A DNA stretch of 64,000 bases from Eutreptiella sp. 'Long Island Sound 2002' (taxonomy: Eukaryota > Euglenozoa > Euglenophyceae > Eutreptiales > Eutreptiaceae), in the NCBI GenBank assembly GCA_964036045.1, contig OZ038384.1, forward strand, positions 25,411,000 through 25,474,999, read 5' to 3'. The notes beneath the pieces are model-generated. The model searched no databases. It was not told where the DNA came from and was given only the letters and a program-made list of their open reading frames with translations. The translations under genes and the position numbers were made by a program. Every line of letters begins with the position of its first letter. Position 1 is the stretch's first letter. Of this stretch, positions 1-11,177 are shown in pieces.

Positions 1-907
1 GAGGGAGTCCTCATGCAGTGTGGGCGGAGGCGTCGACTCCTCAAACCACCAGTTTCCCAGGCAGACTGACCGAGGTCAGGAGCACCGGAGGCCGCCATCC
101 GAATGCAAGTGCGTCTGCGAATCGGTAGGCTCACACTGGGACTGACAGTGGCGGACCGCTGGGAGTGTAGTCAGGCAACTGGGCTTCCCGCCTGGCGCCA
201 TCAGGATCTCCACATCACAGCGAAAAGGGCAACACGGTATCACGGGCACTCAAACAGTAGAATATGTTCTGCGGTACTGGTCCAGGCTGGACCATATGTA
301 AAAACATGTAAACGGCGACTCAGGGCGCCTCTGTATCCCGATTCGTGGTGAAAAACAGTCCATCCCTCAGCGATGGGCTGATGACACTTAACATACAGAT
401 GCACATATCCTGGAGGGCAGAAAAGCACAACAAGCGGGGTAAATAGGCGTGTAAACACACTCTGGACAGAGTGCCAAACCACGCCACGGTCAGGATAAGG
501 CAAATGCAGGAGGGTGGACAGGAAAACGCCTGAGTCCAGGCCATATATAGTCTGCAGACACACGTCGACTGGTCTGGATCCCGCAAATGCCATGGGACCA
601 GACCACACACCAAAAATCGCAATGCCGATGACAGCGGCATCCGTTGCGCAACGTCGTATGGGCTTCAAGGCCCCAAGAGCTCAGAAAAAGGAAGGTCAGT
701 CGCTCACCTGGTTTCCCAAGGATTCAGCAGGGGGGGAGTGACGAATAGAAGAAGAGAGGGGCCATCCTCCTCTGGATTCAGCAGGGGGGGGTATATGGCC
801 ACTCTGATGGCAGGTCACCGAAAGATGGAAGAGAGCAAGCAAGTAAGGGACGACCCGTCGACCTCACAAGCGCTGAAAACACATCAGGGGAGAGCTCAGG
901 GCGCTGA
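1..907 (-). repeat. 3' non-coding part of Ty3-A, N family (truncated by the window edge)
   Basis: This stretch lies downstream of the Ty3-A pol stop codon, reading on the minus strand. It is nearly identical to 43993-44919, the equivalent region of Ty3-N, apart from small indels and substitutions, so both belong to one family. I see no conserved protein in it. The family's polypurine tract and 3' LTR are not in this copy and should lie to the left of position 1. Short ORFs here look like chance frames. Confidence 0.75.
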
Positions 908-3900
908 TCAGGCACCCCTGGCCGCAATCGCCCGGGTGAGTGCTGCCAAGTCCGAAACGTGGATCTTGGTCTTGTGCTTGCGGATGTACTCCATGAAGGG
1001 AGTATTGACCCGCGGCACGAACGAGGAGACGGGTTCCCAGGTGTCGTGGGACGGCCCATAGCCTCGCCAACGAACCTTGAACTCCAGACCTCCGGGTGCC
1101 GAGGCTTTCGGACGCTGAGCCAGGATCTTCTCGACTGTATAGTCGTCCTGCTCCGCATAATCGTCGTCCGAGTCAGCCTCATGTGGGGCGTAGCTCAGGG
1201 ACACATGCTGGCCACGGAGGTCGGGTTCCCGCACACGGAGCTGACTCTCGTGGCGCTCCCGGAACTGTCCGTGACCCACCTTGATGCGGTAGGTGTCCTC
1301 ACCAATCCTGCGGACCACCTCGCCGGGTGTGAACCAGGTCTTGGTGCGGTGGGTGCCCATAGGGCGGGGTCTGATCACCCACACCGGGTCTCCCACCCTG
1401 AACTTCTGCGCTGTCGAGCTCGGGGCGGACTTCTGACGCTCAGCATGCTCCTTCTCGAGCTGCTGGCGGATGTCCCGCGCCGTTTGCTCTTGCCGCGCGA
1501 AGAATTCCTTGGCATCCATAGCCATGCCATCACCAGACAAGGGAAGTCCCCTGCCCAGGGGGTTTCTGCCGAACAGAATCTGGTGAGGGGACAAACCGCC
1601 CGGAGTGGGGGTGTCATGATGGGCCTTCAGAGCAGGCCACATCTCCTCAAACCAGTTCCGACGTGGATTGGTGATGTGGATCTTGCGCAGCTTCTCGAAC
1701 AGCTGCCGTCCAGCCACTTCAGCACGGCCGTTAGACCGGCTGAGATAGGCGACGCTCTTGGCGTGACGTATTCCCATGAGGGAACACATAGCCTTGAACC
1801 AGCCACCAGTAAACTGGGGCCCTCGGTCACTGCAAATGGTGCGGGGGATGTCAAAGACGGTCAGCCAATGACGAATCATCATGACTGCCACTTCCTTGGC
1901 AAGCAACCCCTTTTTGCGTGCTGGAACGGCTACAACGTAGCCGCTGTGGCGGTCCACACAGAGAACCACACAGTCAAAGGTCTCCTTGCCAATGTGCACC
2001 TCGGGCATGGAGAAGACGTCCATGGCCACGCTCTCCATGGGCTGGTCAGGAACCGGGGTCCATTGGGGTTCCCCCTTGACGTTCCGGTTGTCCGGATTGC
2101 AGGCCTGACAGACCGAACAACCCTTCCTGACCTTCTTGATGGCGGTGTAGAGAACGATGTGGTCGATCTCGAACCGGCGCTGCATGTCAAGGGCTTGCTT
2201 CTTGACCCCTGGGTGCAGCATGTGGTGGTGCCAAGCTTCACAAAGCTGGAGCAGCCGGGACTCCGGTACTAGCAGCTTACCATTCCGGTAGAGCTTGCCA
2301 TCTTCCTCGGTCAGCCCCTTTGGCCACTTCTGCCCGTCATCAGGGTCGGTCACAGCCCTATACTCGGCCGCAAAGGCCTCAGACTTGGCGTAGTCGTCGG
2401 TCCAGTCATCCTGGAGGCAAGACTCCGGGAAGAGGTGCTTGTCGGACTCAGCTCCATCAGGGGCGAGTACTCTGGGCGCTCTGCTCACCCTCGACGCGAG
2501 GGGGGCATTCGCAGCCATGACGACGAAGCATTTTGCACCCTCCTCCTCCATCAGGCGCTCCATTTCAATGATCCTCTTGGCTTCAGCGGTCTCAGCCTCA
2601 TCGCCATGGGCAGAGATATCCTGCATGCCCTTGCTGGCGGGATAGGCCCACCTACTGAGACAGTCCGCCACTATGTTATCCTTTCCAGGAATGTAAACAA
2701 CCGTAAGGTCGAACTTGGCCAAGGTCTCATGCCATCTTGCCCGTCGGGAGGCGGGACCTGAGGGGGTGTCCACGTGCTCCTTGTGCCACGACTGCAGACT
2801 CTGATGGTCGGTGCAGACGGTGACGGGATGGAGGGCTATGTACCCAGCCCATTTCCTGAGAGCCATGACGATGGCATACGCCTCCTTTTCACGGGGCGTC
2901 CACGTCCGTCTCTGGCCTTCCGCCAGGACTCGGCTCCAGAAGGCCACGGGCACGTGCCTCCCGTCGTCAAGCACTTGCTCCAACACAGCGCCAATGGCGT
3001 AGTCGGAAGCGTCGGTGCGCAGGACGAACCCTCGGTCGGGATCCACGAGGTGCAGACCCACTGCGGATAGCAGCGCCTGCTTCATCCCCTCAAAGGCACG
3101 GTCGGACTCAGCTGTCCAGACCAGAGCCTTCTTGGACCCCTTCTTGGTCTCCTCTCGGTTGCCCTTGAGCATGGTCGTCATGGGGGCTGCATACTCGGCA
3201 TACATTTTGATATACCCCGAGTAGTAGTTGCAGAACCCCAGATATGCCCGTAGCTCAGAGACCGTCTTGGGCTTTTCCCAGTGCACAATCGCAGCCACCT
3301 TGCCAGGTATGGGCTTTCGCTGCCCGTTCCCGACTACGTGGCCAGCGAAGACCACATCGCTTACCGCAATGGTGGCCTTGTCACTGCTGCCCGTGAGTTT
3401 GTGCCGAACCAGAAGGTCGAGCACTCGAGTGACGTCCCTCTCGTGTGCCTCCAGGAGCTCCTCGTAGCTCATACTGGGGTCCCCGGACGCGATGATCACG
3501 TCGTCCACGAAGGGGTCCGCACAGTCGCGCACCGGCTCAAGCAGGTTCTCCAGCATCCGCTGAAAAGCCGCATTGCCGTTGGTAACGCCCATGGGCATCA
3601 CCTTCCACTGGAGAGGTCCAAGTGGGGTGCTCATGGCTGTGCAGGCACGGGACTCCTCGGCGAGAGGCATCTGATGATAACCATGTTTCAGGTCAATCAC
3701 CGTGAAGATCCTCCGCCGGTGTTGCTTTTGCAGCATGTCCTCAATGAGGGGCAGCGTATAGCTGTCGTGCTGCGTTTGGGCGTTCAGGCCGCGGTAGTCG
3801 ACCACGAGCCGCCACTCACCGGCAACCTTCTTGGGGACGACGAAGCACAGAGAGGCCCATTCGGAGTGGCACGGCTCAAGCCAGCCTCTCTGGATGAAGT

Positions 3901-5278
3901 CACGGAGGATCTTCTCCATGGCCTCTTTCCTCTCGCCCCTCAGGGCAAACTCCCGGTGCCGATACACACGGGGGTCCTGCTTCAGTCGTATCTTGGCCTC
4001 GCCATACGGTCCACGCACCGGTGGGGGAAACACAGGCTTACCGCTGAAGAAGGTATCACCATACTTCTGCTTCAGCCTGGCCCTCAATGCCTGGATCTTG
4101 GGGCAGTCATCGGACTCCGCCTTGGTTTTTCCGGGCACTTGAACCACGGAGCTTACTTGAGGGGTAGCGACCCCGCTCGGTTTCGGCTCAGGTGGTCTTC
4201 CCAGGTGGCCCAAAGGGCCATCTCTGGTCTTGCCTCGGAACAGATCGCCGTAGGTGGGTGGGTTACCGCCAGGCGGCTCGTCTTGGCTGGACATGTGATC
4301 CAGCACCCTCTGTACGAAGGTATTCCCGTCATAGGAACCGCAGACGATTGAGTCCACTTCCCACCAGGCTTTGTCCTGGCCTTTGCCCTCACGCTGGTTT
4401 CCCCAGTCGTGAAAGGGCTGATCCATATACCCCTGAACCAGATCCCACTCCTCTTCAGTGAGGGGGTCTTCCAAATCCGATTCTTCGATGTCAACAGGGG
4501 GAACCGCAAAGCATTGCCGCCAGGGCTCTGCTATGATGCGGTTGACACACACGAAGTCCGTGGCGTCGGCCTGATCAAGGCCCCCATCCACATAGTGGAA
4601 TTCTGTTGGCCATCTCTTGGGTGGCATGGGCTGTCCCTTAGCGTCCTGATAGACACTCTCTCCAGCCGGTAGGACGACCTTGTTTAAGGTCATGTTGGTC
4701 AATGAGGCTACCCAATGTCGGGTACTTTCCTCCTCGGTGCATCCCATAGGAACAACCAGCACTGCCTTGGAGCGGTCCTTGCGAATCTTCGCTATCGCTC
4801 TTGGAATGTCCCAACGGGGGCAATGGATCCACATCAATCCCTGATGCGGACCCCAGTGCTTCTTCCACGCGGAGTCCTGTGCGCTCCAGTACTTCTCACA
4901 CAGCCGAAGATGGGCGGAGGTTCCTGAAGAGAACGCATCCTGGGCCAAGACTGGCCCCCAAGGCAACAGCAGCGACGACAACAGCCCTGAGATCAGCTCC
5001 AGGAGCTCCTGCGGTGACGACGACGATCCCAGCAGAGGTCTTGAGGAATTCTGGACCCTGCAGCAGCTTGACAAGTGGCGTGGACTTCTATGATGGTTGA
5101 TCCTTGAAGCGACGACAGCATGCTGCGCGGAAGGCGCTGCTCGTCCACCAGTAACCAAATCAGGCGCGTTAATTCGTCGCCTTGGGTTGGTTGACCCTCC
5201 GGGAGGTCCCTTCCTAAATAGGCGTGGGGCGCCTTGGGTAGGAAATGACCCTAAATCCCCCAAATCAGGTGCGTTCAT
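908..5278 (-). CDS. pol: Ty3/gypsy chromovirus Pol (RT, RNase H, integrase, chromodomain), Ty3-A
   Basis: This is an uninterrupted 1456-residue frame that stops with TGA. It holds the enzymes that copy and integrate an LTR retrotransposon. In order: reverse transcriptase (about residues 410-640, catalytic Asp in VIDLKHGYHQ near 529 and FVDDVI near 591); RNase H (about 740-860, with TDASDYA and CTDHQS); an HHCC integrase zinc finger (about 1010-1055, HHHMLHPG then CSVCQAC); the integrase core (Asp in MDVFSMPE, Asp in ICSDRGPQF, Glu in NGRAEVAGRQ); and a C-terminal chromodomain (about 1379-1435, FKVRWRGYGPSHDTWEP). Similarity to the Ty3-N copy starts only near 4945 (AFSSGTSAHL). The first ~110 codons come from unrelated sequence and a tandem array, so gag, protease and the true start are missing. 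The enzymatic part appears intact. Family assignment is secure; activity is unknown. Confidence 0.93.
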   Translation of the reverse strand: MNAPDLGDLGSFPTQGAPRLFRKGPPGGSTNPRRRINAPDLVTGGRAAPSAQHAVVASRINHHRSPRHLSSCCRVQNSSRPLLGSSSSPQELLELISGLLSSLLLPWGPVLAQDAFSSGTSAHLRLCEKYWSAQDSAWKKHWGPHQGLMWIHCPRWDIPRAIAKIRKDRSKAVLVVPMGCTEEESTRHWVASLTNMTLNKVVLPAGESVYQDAKGQPMPPKRWPTEFHYVDGGLDQADATDFVCVNRIIAEPWRQCFAVPPVDIEESDLEDPLTEEEWDLVQGYMDQPFHDWGNQREGKGQDKAWWEVDSIVCGSYDGNTFVQRVLDHMSSQDEPPGGNPPTYGDLFRGKTRDGPLGHLGRPPEPKPSGVATPQVSSVVQVPGKTKAESDDCPKIQALRARLKQKYGDTFFSGKPVFPPPVRGPYGEAKIRLKQDPRVYRHREFALRGERKEAMEKILRDFIQRGWLEPCHSEWASLCFVVPKKVAGEWRLVVDYRGLNAQTQHDSYTLPLIEDMLQKQHRRRIFTVIDLKHGYHQMPLAEESRACTAMSTPLGPLQWKVMPMGVTNGNAAFQRMLENLLEPVRDCADPFVDDVIIASGDPSMSYEELLEAHERDVTRVLDLLVRHKLTGSSDKATIAVSDVVFAGHVVGNGQRKPIPGKVAAIVHWEKPKTVSELRAYLGFCNYYSGYIKMYAEYAAPMTTMLKGNREETKKGSKKALVWTAESDRAFEGMKQALLSAVGLHLVDPDRGFVLRTDASDYAIGAVLEQVLDDGRHVPVAFWSRVLAEGQRRTWTPREKEAYAIVMALRKWAGYIALHPVTVCTDHQSLQSWHKEHVDTPSGPASRRARWHETLAKFDLTVVYIPGKDNIVADCLSRWAYPASKGMQDISAHGDEAETAEAKRIIEMERLMEEEGAKCFVVMAANAPLASRVSRAPRVLAPDGAESDKHLFPESCLQDDWTDDYAKSEAFAAEYRAVTDPDDGQKWPKGLTEEDGKLYRNGKLLVPESRLLQLCEAWHHHMLHPGVKKQALDMQRRFEIDHIVLYTAIKKVRKGCSVCQACNPDNRNVKGEPQWTPVPDQPMESVAMDVFSMPEVHIGKETFDCVVLCVDRHSGYVVAVPARKKGLLAKEVAVMMIRHWLTVFDIPRTICSDRGPQFTGGWFKAMCSLMGIRHAKSVAYLSRSNGRAEVAGRQLFEKLRKIHITNPRRNWFEEMWPALKAHHDTPTPGGLSPHQILFGRNPLGRGLPLSGDGMAMDAKEFFARQEQTARDIRQQLEKEHAERQKSAPSSTAQKFRVGDPVWVIRPRPMGTHRTKTWFTPGEVVRRIGEDTYRIKVGHGQFRERHESQLRVREPDLRGQHVSLSYAPHEADSDDDYAEQDDYTVEKILAQRPKASAPGGLEFKVRWRGYGPSHDTWEPVSSFVPRVNTPFMEYIRKHKTKIHVSDLAALTRAIAARGA

Positions 5279-5393
5279 TCGTCACCTTGGGTTGGGAATC
5301 GACCCTAAAAGGCACGAGAAATTCGTCGCCTTGGGCAGGAAATGGCCCTAAATTCAGGCGCGAGGAAGTCGTTGCCTTGGGTTTGACCCTAAA
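5157..5393 (+). repeat. Imperfect tandem array, about five units of 42-62 bp
   Basis: The unit is roughly AAATCAGGCGCGTT, then ATTCGTCGCCTTGGGT, then GACCCTAAA. Copies start near 5157, 5219, 5263, 5310 and 5352 and differ by substitutions and indels. The first codons of the open Ty3-A frame fall in this array, which explains its repeated NAPDL peptide. The array probably belongs to the sequence at the broken 5' side of Ty3-A rather than to a gene. Confidence 0.6.
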
Positions 5394-5743
5394 TAATTTT
5401 TTCCGAATTTATTGAATTATTGATTTCCATGCCCATGGAGAAAAAGGGCCAATATGTGCGCCTAAGCGCCATCAGTCAGGGCGGAAGGCCCTGCAGCGCC
5501 CCTGGTTTGGTCACCAGAGGCTACGAGGAGTGCCAGGGACCAGTGTGGTCGCCTGGGGGGCAATTGCCCTATGAATATTTCAAGATCAAAAAAAAAATTT
5601 TTTTTTACATGTGTGTGGCATGTAAATTACTCACGAAGCCCCCCCCCCCCACTGTCCTGCTGAGTCAGAGTTGAAACCAGGGCACTGCAGGGGTCAGAGC
5701 GCCTCCTTGGCCTTGCCTTCCTTTGGATATAGGCAAGGCTTCT

Positions 5744-6623
5744 AAGGAGGGGGGTGAAGCGGTATGGGGTGCTTCACCCATACCCGCTGCCCAGCCTGTG
5801 GCGCTCTTCGCCAGGCCAGATCAGGAATTTTCCTGTTGATGCTACGGCATCCTGATTTCTGTGGGATTTCTGTAAAATACCCCAGAAATCGTCATTTTAC
5901 GTCTTTTTGGGCTGGCGACGACAGTCGTCGCCTGCGCGACGCAGCTCCAGATCGAAGTTTTACTCTTCGATTTCTAAAGATTTTAGGCAATTTTATTATT
6001 GTTTTATCGTTTTTAGAACTAAAAGATTATAGCGTGACCCTTTTTGCGGCGTTCCGCGAAGGTCCATTTTTGCGAAAAGTGGCACGTTCACGCATTTTTC
6101 AAAAAATGCTGAGGCGATTCCAGGAATCGCCCAGACGCCCATGGCGTAGCCCAACAGTGGGGCTTTTCATATGTAGGTTGAATTGGTACAGAAACCCCTC
6201 GTGTCGGCTACGCGACGCGTTGGGGGGAGACGCGTGAAATGAGTGTTTTTGGCTCAAAAATCACTTTATTTCAATGTTTTTCGCCCAAAAACCACTGTTT
6301 GGCCCAGTTTGGGCAGGATCTCAGTGGAGATCCTGATGGCGACGCCTCGTAGCCGTCAGATTTTCTGATGGCGGCGACGCCGCCGCCTTCATTTCGCCCC
6401 TTTTTCTAAGCTATTTTATAGTTTAGAGATGATACATATACATTGTACATGTCAACGCATTTATTTTGTTACATATACCATCTCTTTGTTCATAGACGCC
6501 AGATTGTGTCCGCGGACGCTCCCCGTGGGGTGAGCAAGGATTCCAAGACCATTTACGCAACTCCAATGGAATCGAAGTTTGGAATAGACTTCATGTAGTA
6601 CTTGGAGAGGTTGGGGTGATGGG
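5744..6623 (+). repeat. Polypurine tract and probable LTR start of an unidentified Ty3-like element
   Basis: AAGGAGGGGGG (5744-5754) is followed at once by TGAAGCGG. The same eleven-base tract precedes the Ty3-N 3' LTR, which begins TGAAGCGC, and a similar tract precedes the Ty3-O 3' LTR, which begins TGAAGCCG. I infer a plus-strand LTR beginning at 5755. Sequence after the first eight bases differs from both LTRs, so this would be a third family. I could not find the far end, a second copy or a target-site duplication. The rest of the stretch is AT-richer with no recognisable gene. Confidence 0.35.
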
Positions 6624-7552
6624 TTGAAGGATTTTCGATTTTTCTGTGGACGCACGGACATCACCCCCGCCGAAAATGCTTCACTACCCCGGGGACGCGG
6701 CCCCGTACCTGAACCAGGCGCGGGCCACGTACCCGGGGGGAGTGTCCGAGCTGGATGCGGCGCTCCACCTTCTACACCCACCGGACGAGGACCTGGAGGT
6801 GGGCGAGGTCACGGTTTCGTGGAAGACGCGGACGAGGCGTCCGCCCGCCCCCGGCCGACCAACCCGGTGTACGACGGCACCAGGCCTACCCCCCCGTACG
6901 CCATCGTCTGCGAGGCGTTCCCCAGGGAGCCCACTTGATGCCCCGCCCTCCCGCCGGCGACGCACGCGCCCCGCAGCTGGGCTAACCCAGACCTGTCCCC
7001 CCCCCTCTCCAGAACCAGGGGTGCCCACCACAGGGGGCAGGTCCTCTGGCAAGAGTGCCCTGGCACCCCCCTGCTCCTCCTCGTCGTCGCGACCCGCGGG
7101 GACCCGGGGCGGATCCTGGGGATCACCCCCACCCACCTCTATGGGGCAACACCCGTACCCCGCCCCCCCCTCCCGGCGCCCGCGGCGCGGGACGGAGTAC
7201 ACACCTTCCTGCGAACACAGGAGGTCACCGCCGTTACGGGGGTCCACCTGGTGCGGCTCCCCCCGACAGGACTCGACGACCCCCGGGGGCCCAGGGCCCT
7301 GGGCCCCGCCCCAGACTGGGAGCTATGGCGCAACGCGTGGGCCGCGTGGCTCCCCTGCCTCCCCTCCCAGTGCCGGTGGATGGCCGCAGGCCCCCGGCCG
7401 TGCGGGGCTGACGCCACAGCCGGCCCCCCACCCCCTCCCCCCCTCCCCCCCGCAGAGCGCCACACGGCACTGCCCACGGCACGGCACTGATGCACCAGGA
7501 GGTAGTGGGAAGGGCGCGCCAGCCACCACGCATGCCTACCAGGGTAACAGTG

Positions 7553-9660
7553 ATGGCAAACTCCGATGGGTCCCCCCAGCGGGACGACCGCCACCACCGC
7601 CGGTCCCGCTCCCGCTCCCCAGCCTCCTCCCCGGAGTGGACAGGGGAGACCCTCGCGGAGCGCGAGGAGCGGAGGCTGGCGGAGGCGGCGGTGCTGGTCG
7701 GGCCGCCGCCGCCGGCCCGGGGGCCTGAGCCAGCCGAGATGACCGCCTCCGCCGCCCAAGCAGCCACCCCCGCCACCCCGCCCCGGGAGGGGGCCCCAGA
7801 CGCGCAGGAAGCGGAGACCGCAGCCCGAGCGAGCCACGCCGCGGCCCTGACCGCGGCCCCCGGCACGCCGCCGACACGGGGGCAGCCCCGGCGCAGGAAC
7901 CGGGCGCATCGCCGAGGGCTGCCGCAGCCGCAGAAGAGAGCAAGAAGGGCGCGCGAGGGATTGCGACCGCGGCCCCGGCGGGCCGCACCACCGCCTCGGC
8001 CGACTAGGCCGCGACCCCCAGCACGCCGCGAAAGCGGGGAACAGACCCCGCACGGGCCACGGGCGCCTCGTTGGCGGCCGCCACAGCAGCGAAGGAGAGT
8101 GAGGAGGGCGCGCGAAGGGCTGGGGCCGCGACCCCGGCGAGCCGCGACACCGCCTCGGCCGGCCACGCCGCGACCCCCAGCACGCCGCGAACGCGGGGGA
8201 CGGACCCCGCACGGGCCACGGGCGCCTCGCCGGCGGCCGCCGCAGCAGCAGAGGAGAACAAGGGGGGCGCGCGAGGGGTTGCGACCGCGGCCCCGGCGGG
8301 CCGCGCCACCGCCTCGGCCGGCCACGCCGCGACCCCCAGCACGCCGCGCAAGCGAGGAAAGAACCCCGCACGGGCCACGGACGCCTCGCCGGCGGCCGCC
8401 GCAGCAGCAGCAGTGGGCAGGGAGAGCGCGAGGTACCGCGCCCACGCCAACCCCACCCACACCCACACCAGCCCCCCCAAGCCGTTCCCCCCAAAGCCCT
8501 TCCCCCCGGGGCGGGAGCGGCACGTCCGCCCCCCGGCGCGCGAGCGCTCGCCGCCGGGCGTCACGCTGCCGCAGCTGCAAAGGCAGCGGGACGCCCGGCG
8601 AGTGGTCCAGGAAGGGTGCAGCAGCGGGGGGGAGCAGAGCGCAGGCAGCGGACGGCGCGACTCGGGGCAGGGGGCCGGGAAGAGGCCAGGGCACGGGAAG
8701 GGCGCGCAGGGGCACGGGCAGGGAGCCCAGGTGCAGGGGGCAGGGCGAGTGGAGGTGGGTGAGCGGGCGGGCCAGGGCGTGGGGGACGGGAGGCGGGACC
8801 CGCGACACGGGCAGGGGGCTGGAAAGGGGCCCAAGGGCAAGGGCAAGGGCGCCGCGGGCCCCAAGGGACAGACGGGACGGGGCAGGGGAGCCCAGGGGGG
8901 AGGACGGCACGAAGGGAGGGGGGCAGAGGGCGGGGCGCCCCCGCAGCCGGACGTGCAGCCGGTGAGGTGCATTCCCCCCGGCATCCAACAGATGCCGGCA
9001 CACCACACCCACCACCACCACCACCACCACCACCACCACCTCTACAACATCGACCCTGACGCCGGCGAGCTCGTCCCCCCCCAAGGCCTACGACCCCGGC
9101 ACCAGCCAGCCCCCCCCGCGCCGAGGGCGGAGCCGGCGCGGATGGCCTCGGCGGAGGGGGGGCGGGGCGCAGCATCGGCGCCGCAGGCGCAGGGGCAGCG
9201 AGGGGGGCCGGCACGGGGGGCAGAGGGGGGCCGGCCATGGGACCGGGACTGGGGTGCGGTCCCGGACCCTCTGGGGGAGGAGACCCTCCCCCTGGTGGGG
9301 GAGGTGTACGGGTGGTTGTGCTGGGCCAACCAGGGGACCTCCAGGAGGTCGAGGAACCGGCCCTTCGATGCCGTGCTCCTCCGGAGGGACGGAGGAAACC
9401 GAGAGGTACCCCCGGGGGGGTGGGCAACCCCAGAGGACCATGAGAGGGTCCTCAGGTCAGTGATCCGGGCGGCGTGGCCCGACAGGGAGCCGACGTGGCC
9501 GGCCTTCCTGGAAGGGGGAGCGGTGCTCCGCATCACGGATTTGGACGCCAACAACTGGCTCCCCCGGGCTTTGCGCAGCGCCCTCGCCCACTGGCGCTAC
9601 CGCCGGCACAACCCGCCGCCGCCACAGCCCCAGCCCCCACACAAGCGGCGGCGCAGGTGA
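7553..9660 (+). CDS. Element X repetitive His- and Arg-rich protein (broken frame)
   Basis: I do not recognise this protein. It appears to start with ATG at 7553 (MANSDGSPQRDD), runs through an RS-rich stretch and enters Ala/Pro/Arg-rich 53-residue repeats. The repeats change frame near 7880, and TAG at 8005-8007 interrupts the first full unit; the frame is then open to the stop ending at 9660. After the repeats come a Gly/Gln/Lys-rich basic segment, a run of ten histidines preceded by HHT (about 9001-9042), and a better-structured C-terminal part (9230-9600) with several Trp residues, for example GEVYGWLCWANQG. A basic RRRR tail ends it. The basic, low-complexity character would suit an RNA-binding LINE ORF1, but that is inference. 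Heavy GC bias keeps other frames open, so frame choice rests on repeat conservation. Confidence 0.45.
7838..8484 (+). repeat. 159-bp (53-codon) tandem repeats inside the element X ORF
   Basis: Equivalent codons (GCC GCG ACC CCC AGC) begin at 8008, 8167 and 8326, exactly 159 bp apart. A more diverged unit lies upstream near 7838. Each unit encodes a peptide around AATPSTPRTRGTDPARATGA followed by an Ala-rich stretch. Spacing in multiples of three supports real coding in this frame. Confidence 0.8.
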
Positions 9661-11177
9661 TGGCCCAGACGGCGGATACGAGAGAGTGGGGGGGGGGGCT
9701 GCGCCCCCCGACCCACGCCCCCCCCACGGTACGGCACGACGCATCAGAGCGTGCCACCTCCCGCGGGAGGGAGTGCGGAGACAACGAGCGCGGGGGGGGA
9801 ACCTGCTGCCCCGCCGCCCGCTAACCACTGACCGCTAACCCTCACGGCCACCCCCGGCCGGCCAGCGCCGCGCGACAACGGCCAGGGGGATGAGGCGTCC
9901 CAGCGAGCGCCTGCACGAGGATCCGGCTCTAGGTAGAGGAGGGGGGGGGAAGGGCGCGACCCCCCAGCCGATGGCTGGCCCCCGGGGCCAGGACTGCCAT
10001 GCCGCCCCCCCCCCCCACCCCGGCCGTCAGGAGGCGTCGCCAGGGGACCAAAGGCCCCCCCCCACTCCCCCCCCCCTCCCACACAGGCCCGAGAGCGGGC
10101 GGGGGGGCGCCCCCCCCCCCCCCGCACCCACCCCAGCTGGGGAGCCACAGGCGCGGCCCTCCGCCCCCACGGGGCCGGGGGGGCGCCCCCCCCCCCCAGG
10201 AGGGACGGCGACGCGGAGGGGGGACCGGCAGCTGGACCTGCTCCCGCCAACCCACACCGGCGTGCTGGAGCAACGCGCACAACGGAACAGGAAGGAGGGC
10301 GCGCCCCACATAACCCTCCCGTAACCACAGCCCACTCAGGGATGACAGAGGGGGGGTTGAGGTCTGCTAGGGCCCCCGGGGGAGCGGTCCACGGGCCGCC
10401 CCTCATGCCCCCCCACCCCGGGGCGGCACTTCAGCCCCGACCGCACGCGCACGCCGGAAGGGAACGCGCCGGCGACACGGAGGGGCCAGGATGGAGTACC
10501 GCAGGCCGCCGCCCGGAAGGAGAGCAGGGAGGCCGCGGCGCGACACCCCCCCCCCGCCCTTCCACGGGCCCGCAGGCCGCGGGGGCCCCGGCCCCCGCCC
10601 CCCGAGGCAGGGGGGATGGTCCCCCCCCGCCCGAGAGAGAAGCCGGAGTGCGACCCGCCCCCCCGCCCCAGCCGCCGGCTCCCATGGGGGCCGCGGAGAA
10701 CAAGCGAGCCCACGCCTGCGCACTGGGACGCCGCACAGATCGTACCCAGAGAAGCCTGGAGAGCACGAACCGGAGTGGTATGGGGGGCCACGCCCCCCAT
10801 GGACAGCACAACGCCAGTGACGCCCGCTTTGTTGCCTGCCCAGGGAAGGCAGAGGGACGGAATGAGGCAGAGCGACCCCCCGCCCTACAGGCCCCGCACC
10901 GGCCGCACAACCGGGGGGTACGGCGCACGCCCCCCCCCCCCCCAAGCCTGCCCCCCAGCATGTGAACGCCACGGACCCGCCCCGCGGCGCGCAGCCCCCA
11001 CAGGGACAGAGCAGGGCCCCCACACCCGCACGCCCGCGCCCACAACACGTGGATCGCGGACCCCGACAGCCCGCCCAGTGGGCGGGCAGTCGGGGGCGGG
11101 GGAGCGCATGACCCCAGACGCCCCACGCAACGGTAGAAGGCACCCCCCCCGGGGACGCCCTGCCGCCACCTCCACAA
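9661..11177. other. Non-coding, homopolymer-rich interior of element X
   Basis: This stretch is dominated by runs of G and C, many 7-12 bases long, on both strands. Several overlapping frames stay open because of composition, but none shows a domain or conserved pattern. It could form G-quadruplexes and is a likely place for sequencing or assembly length errors. If element X ever had an ORF2, it is not recognisable here. Confidence 0.5.

Noticed and set aside
959-2272. 437-residue open frame on the plus strand
   Set aside because: It is the antisense of the Ty3-A integrase and chromodomain; the minus-strand frame has all the domain motifs.
7234-9084. Long minus-strand frames opposite the element X ORF
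   Set aside because: Extreme GC content keeps many frames open; only the plus frame keeps 159-bp repeats in phase and a structured C-terminus.
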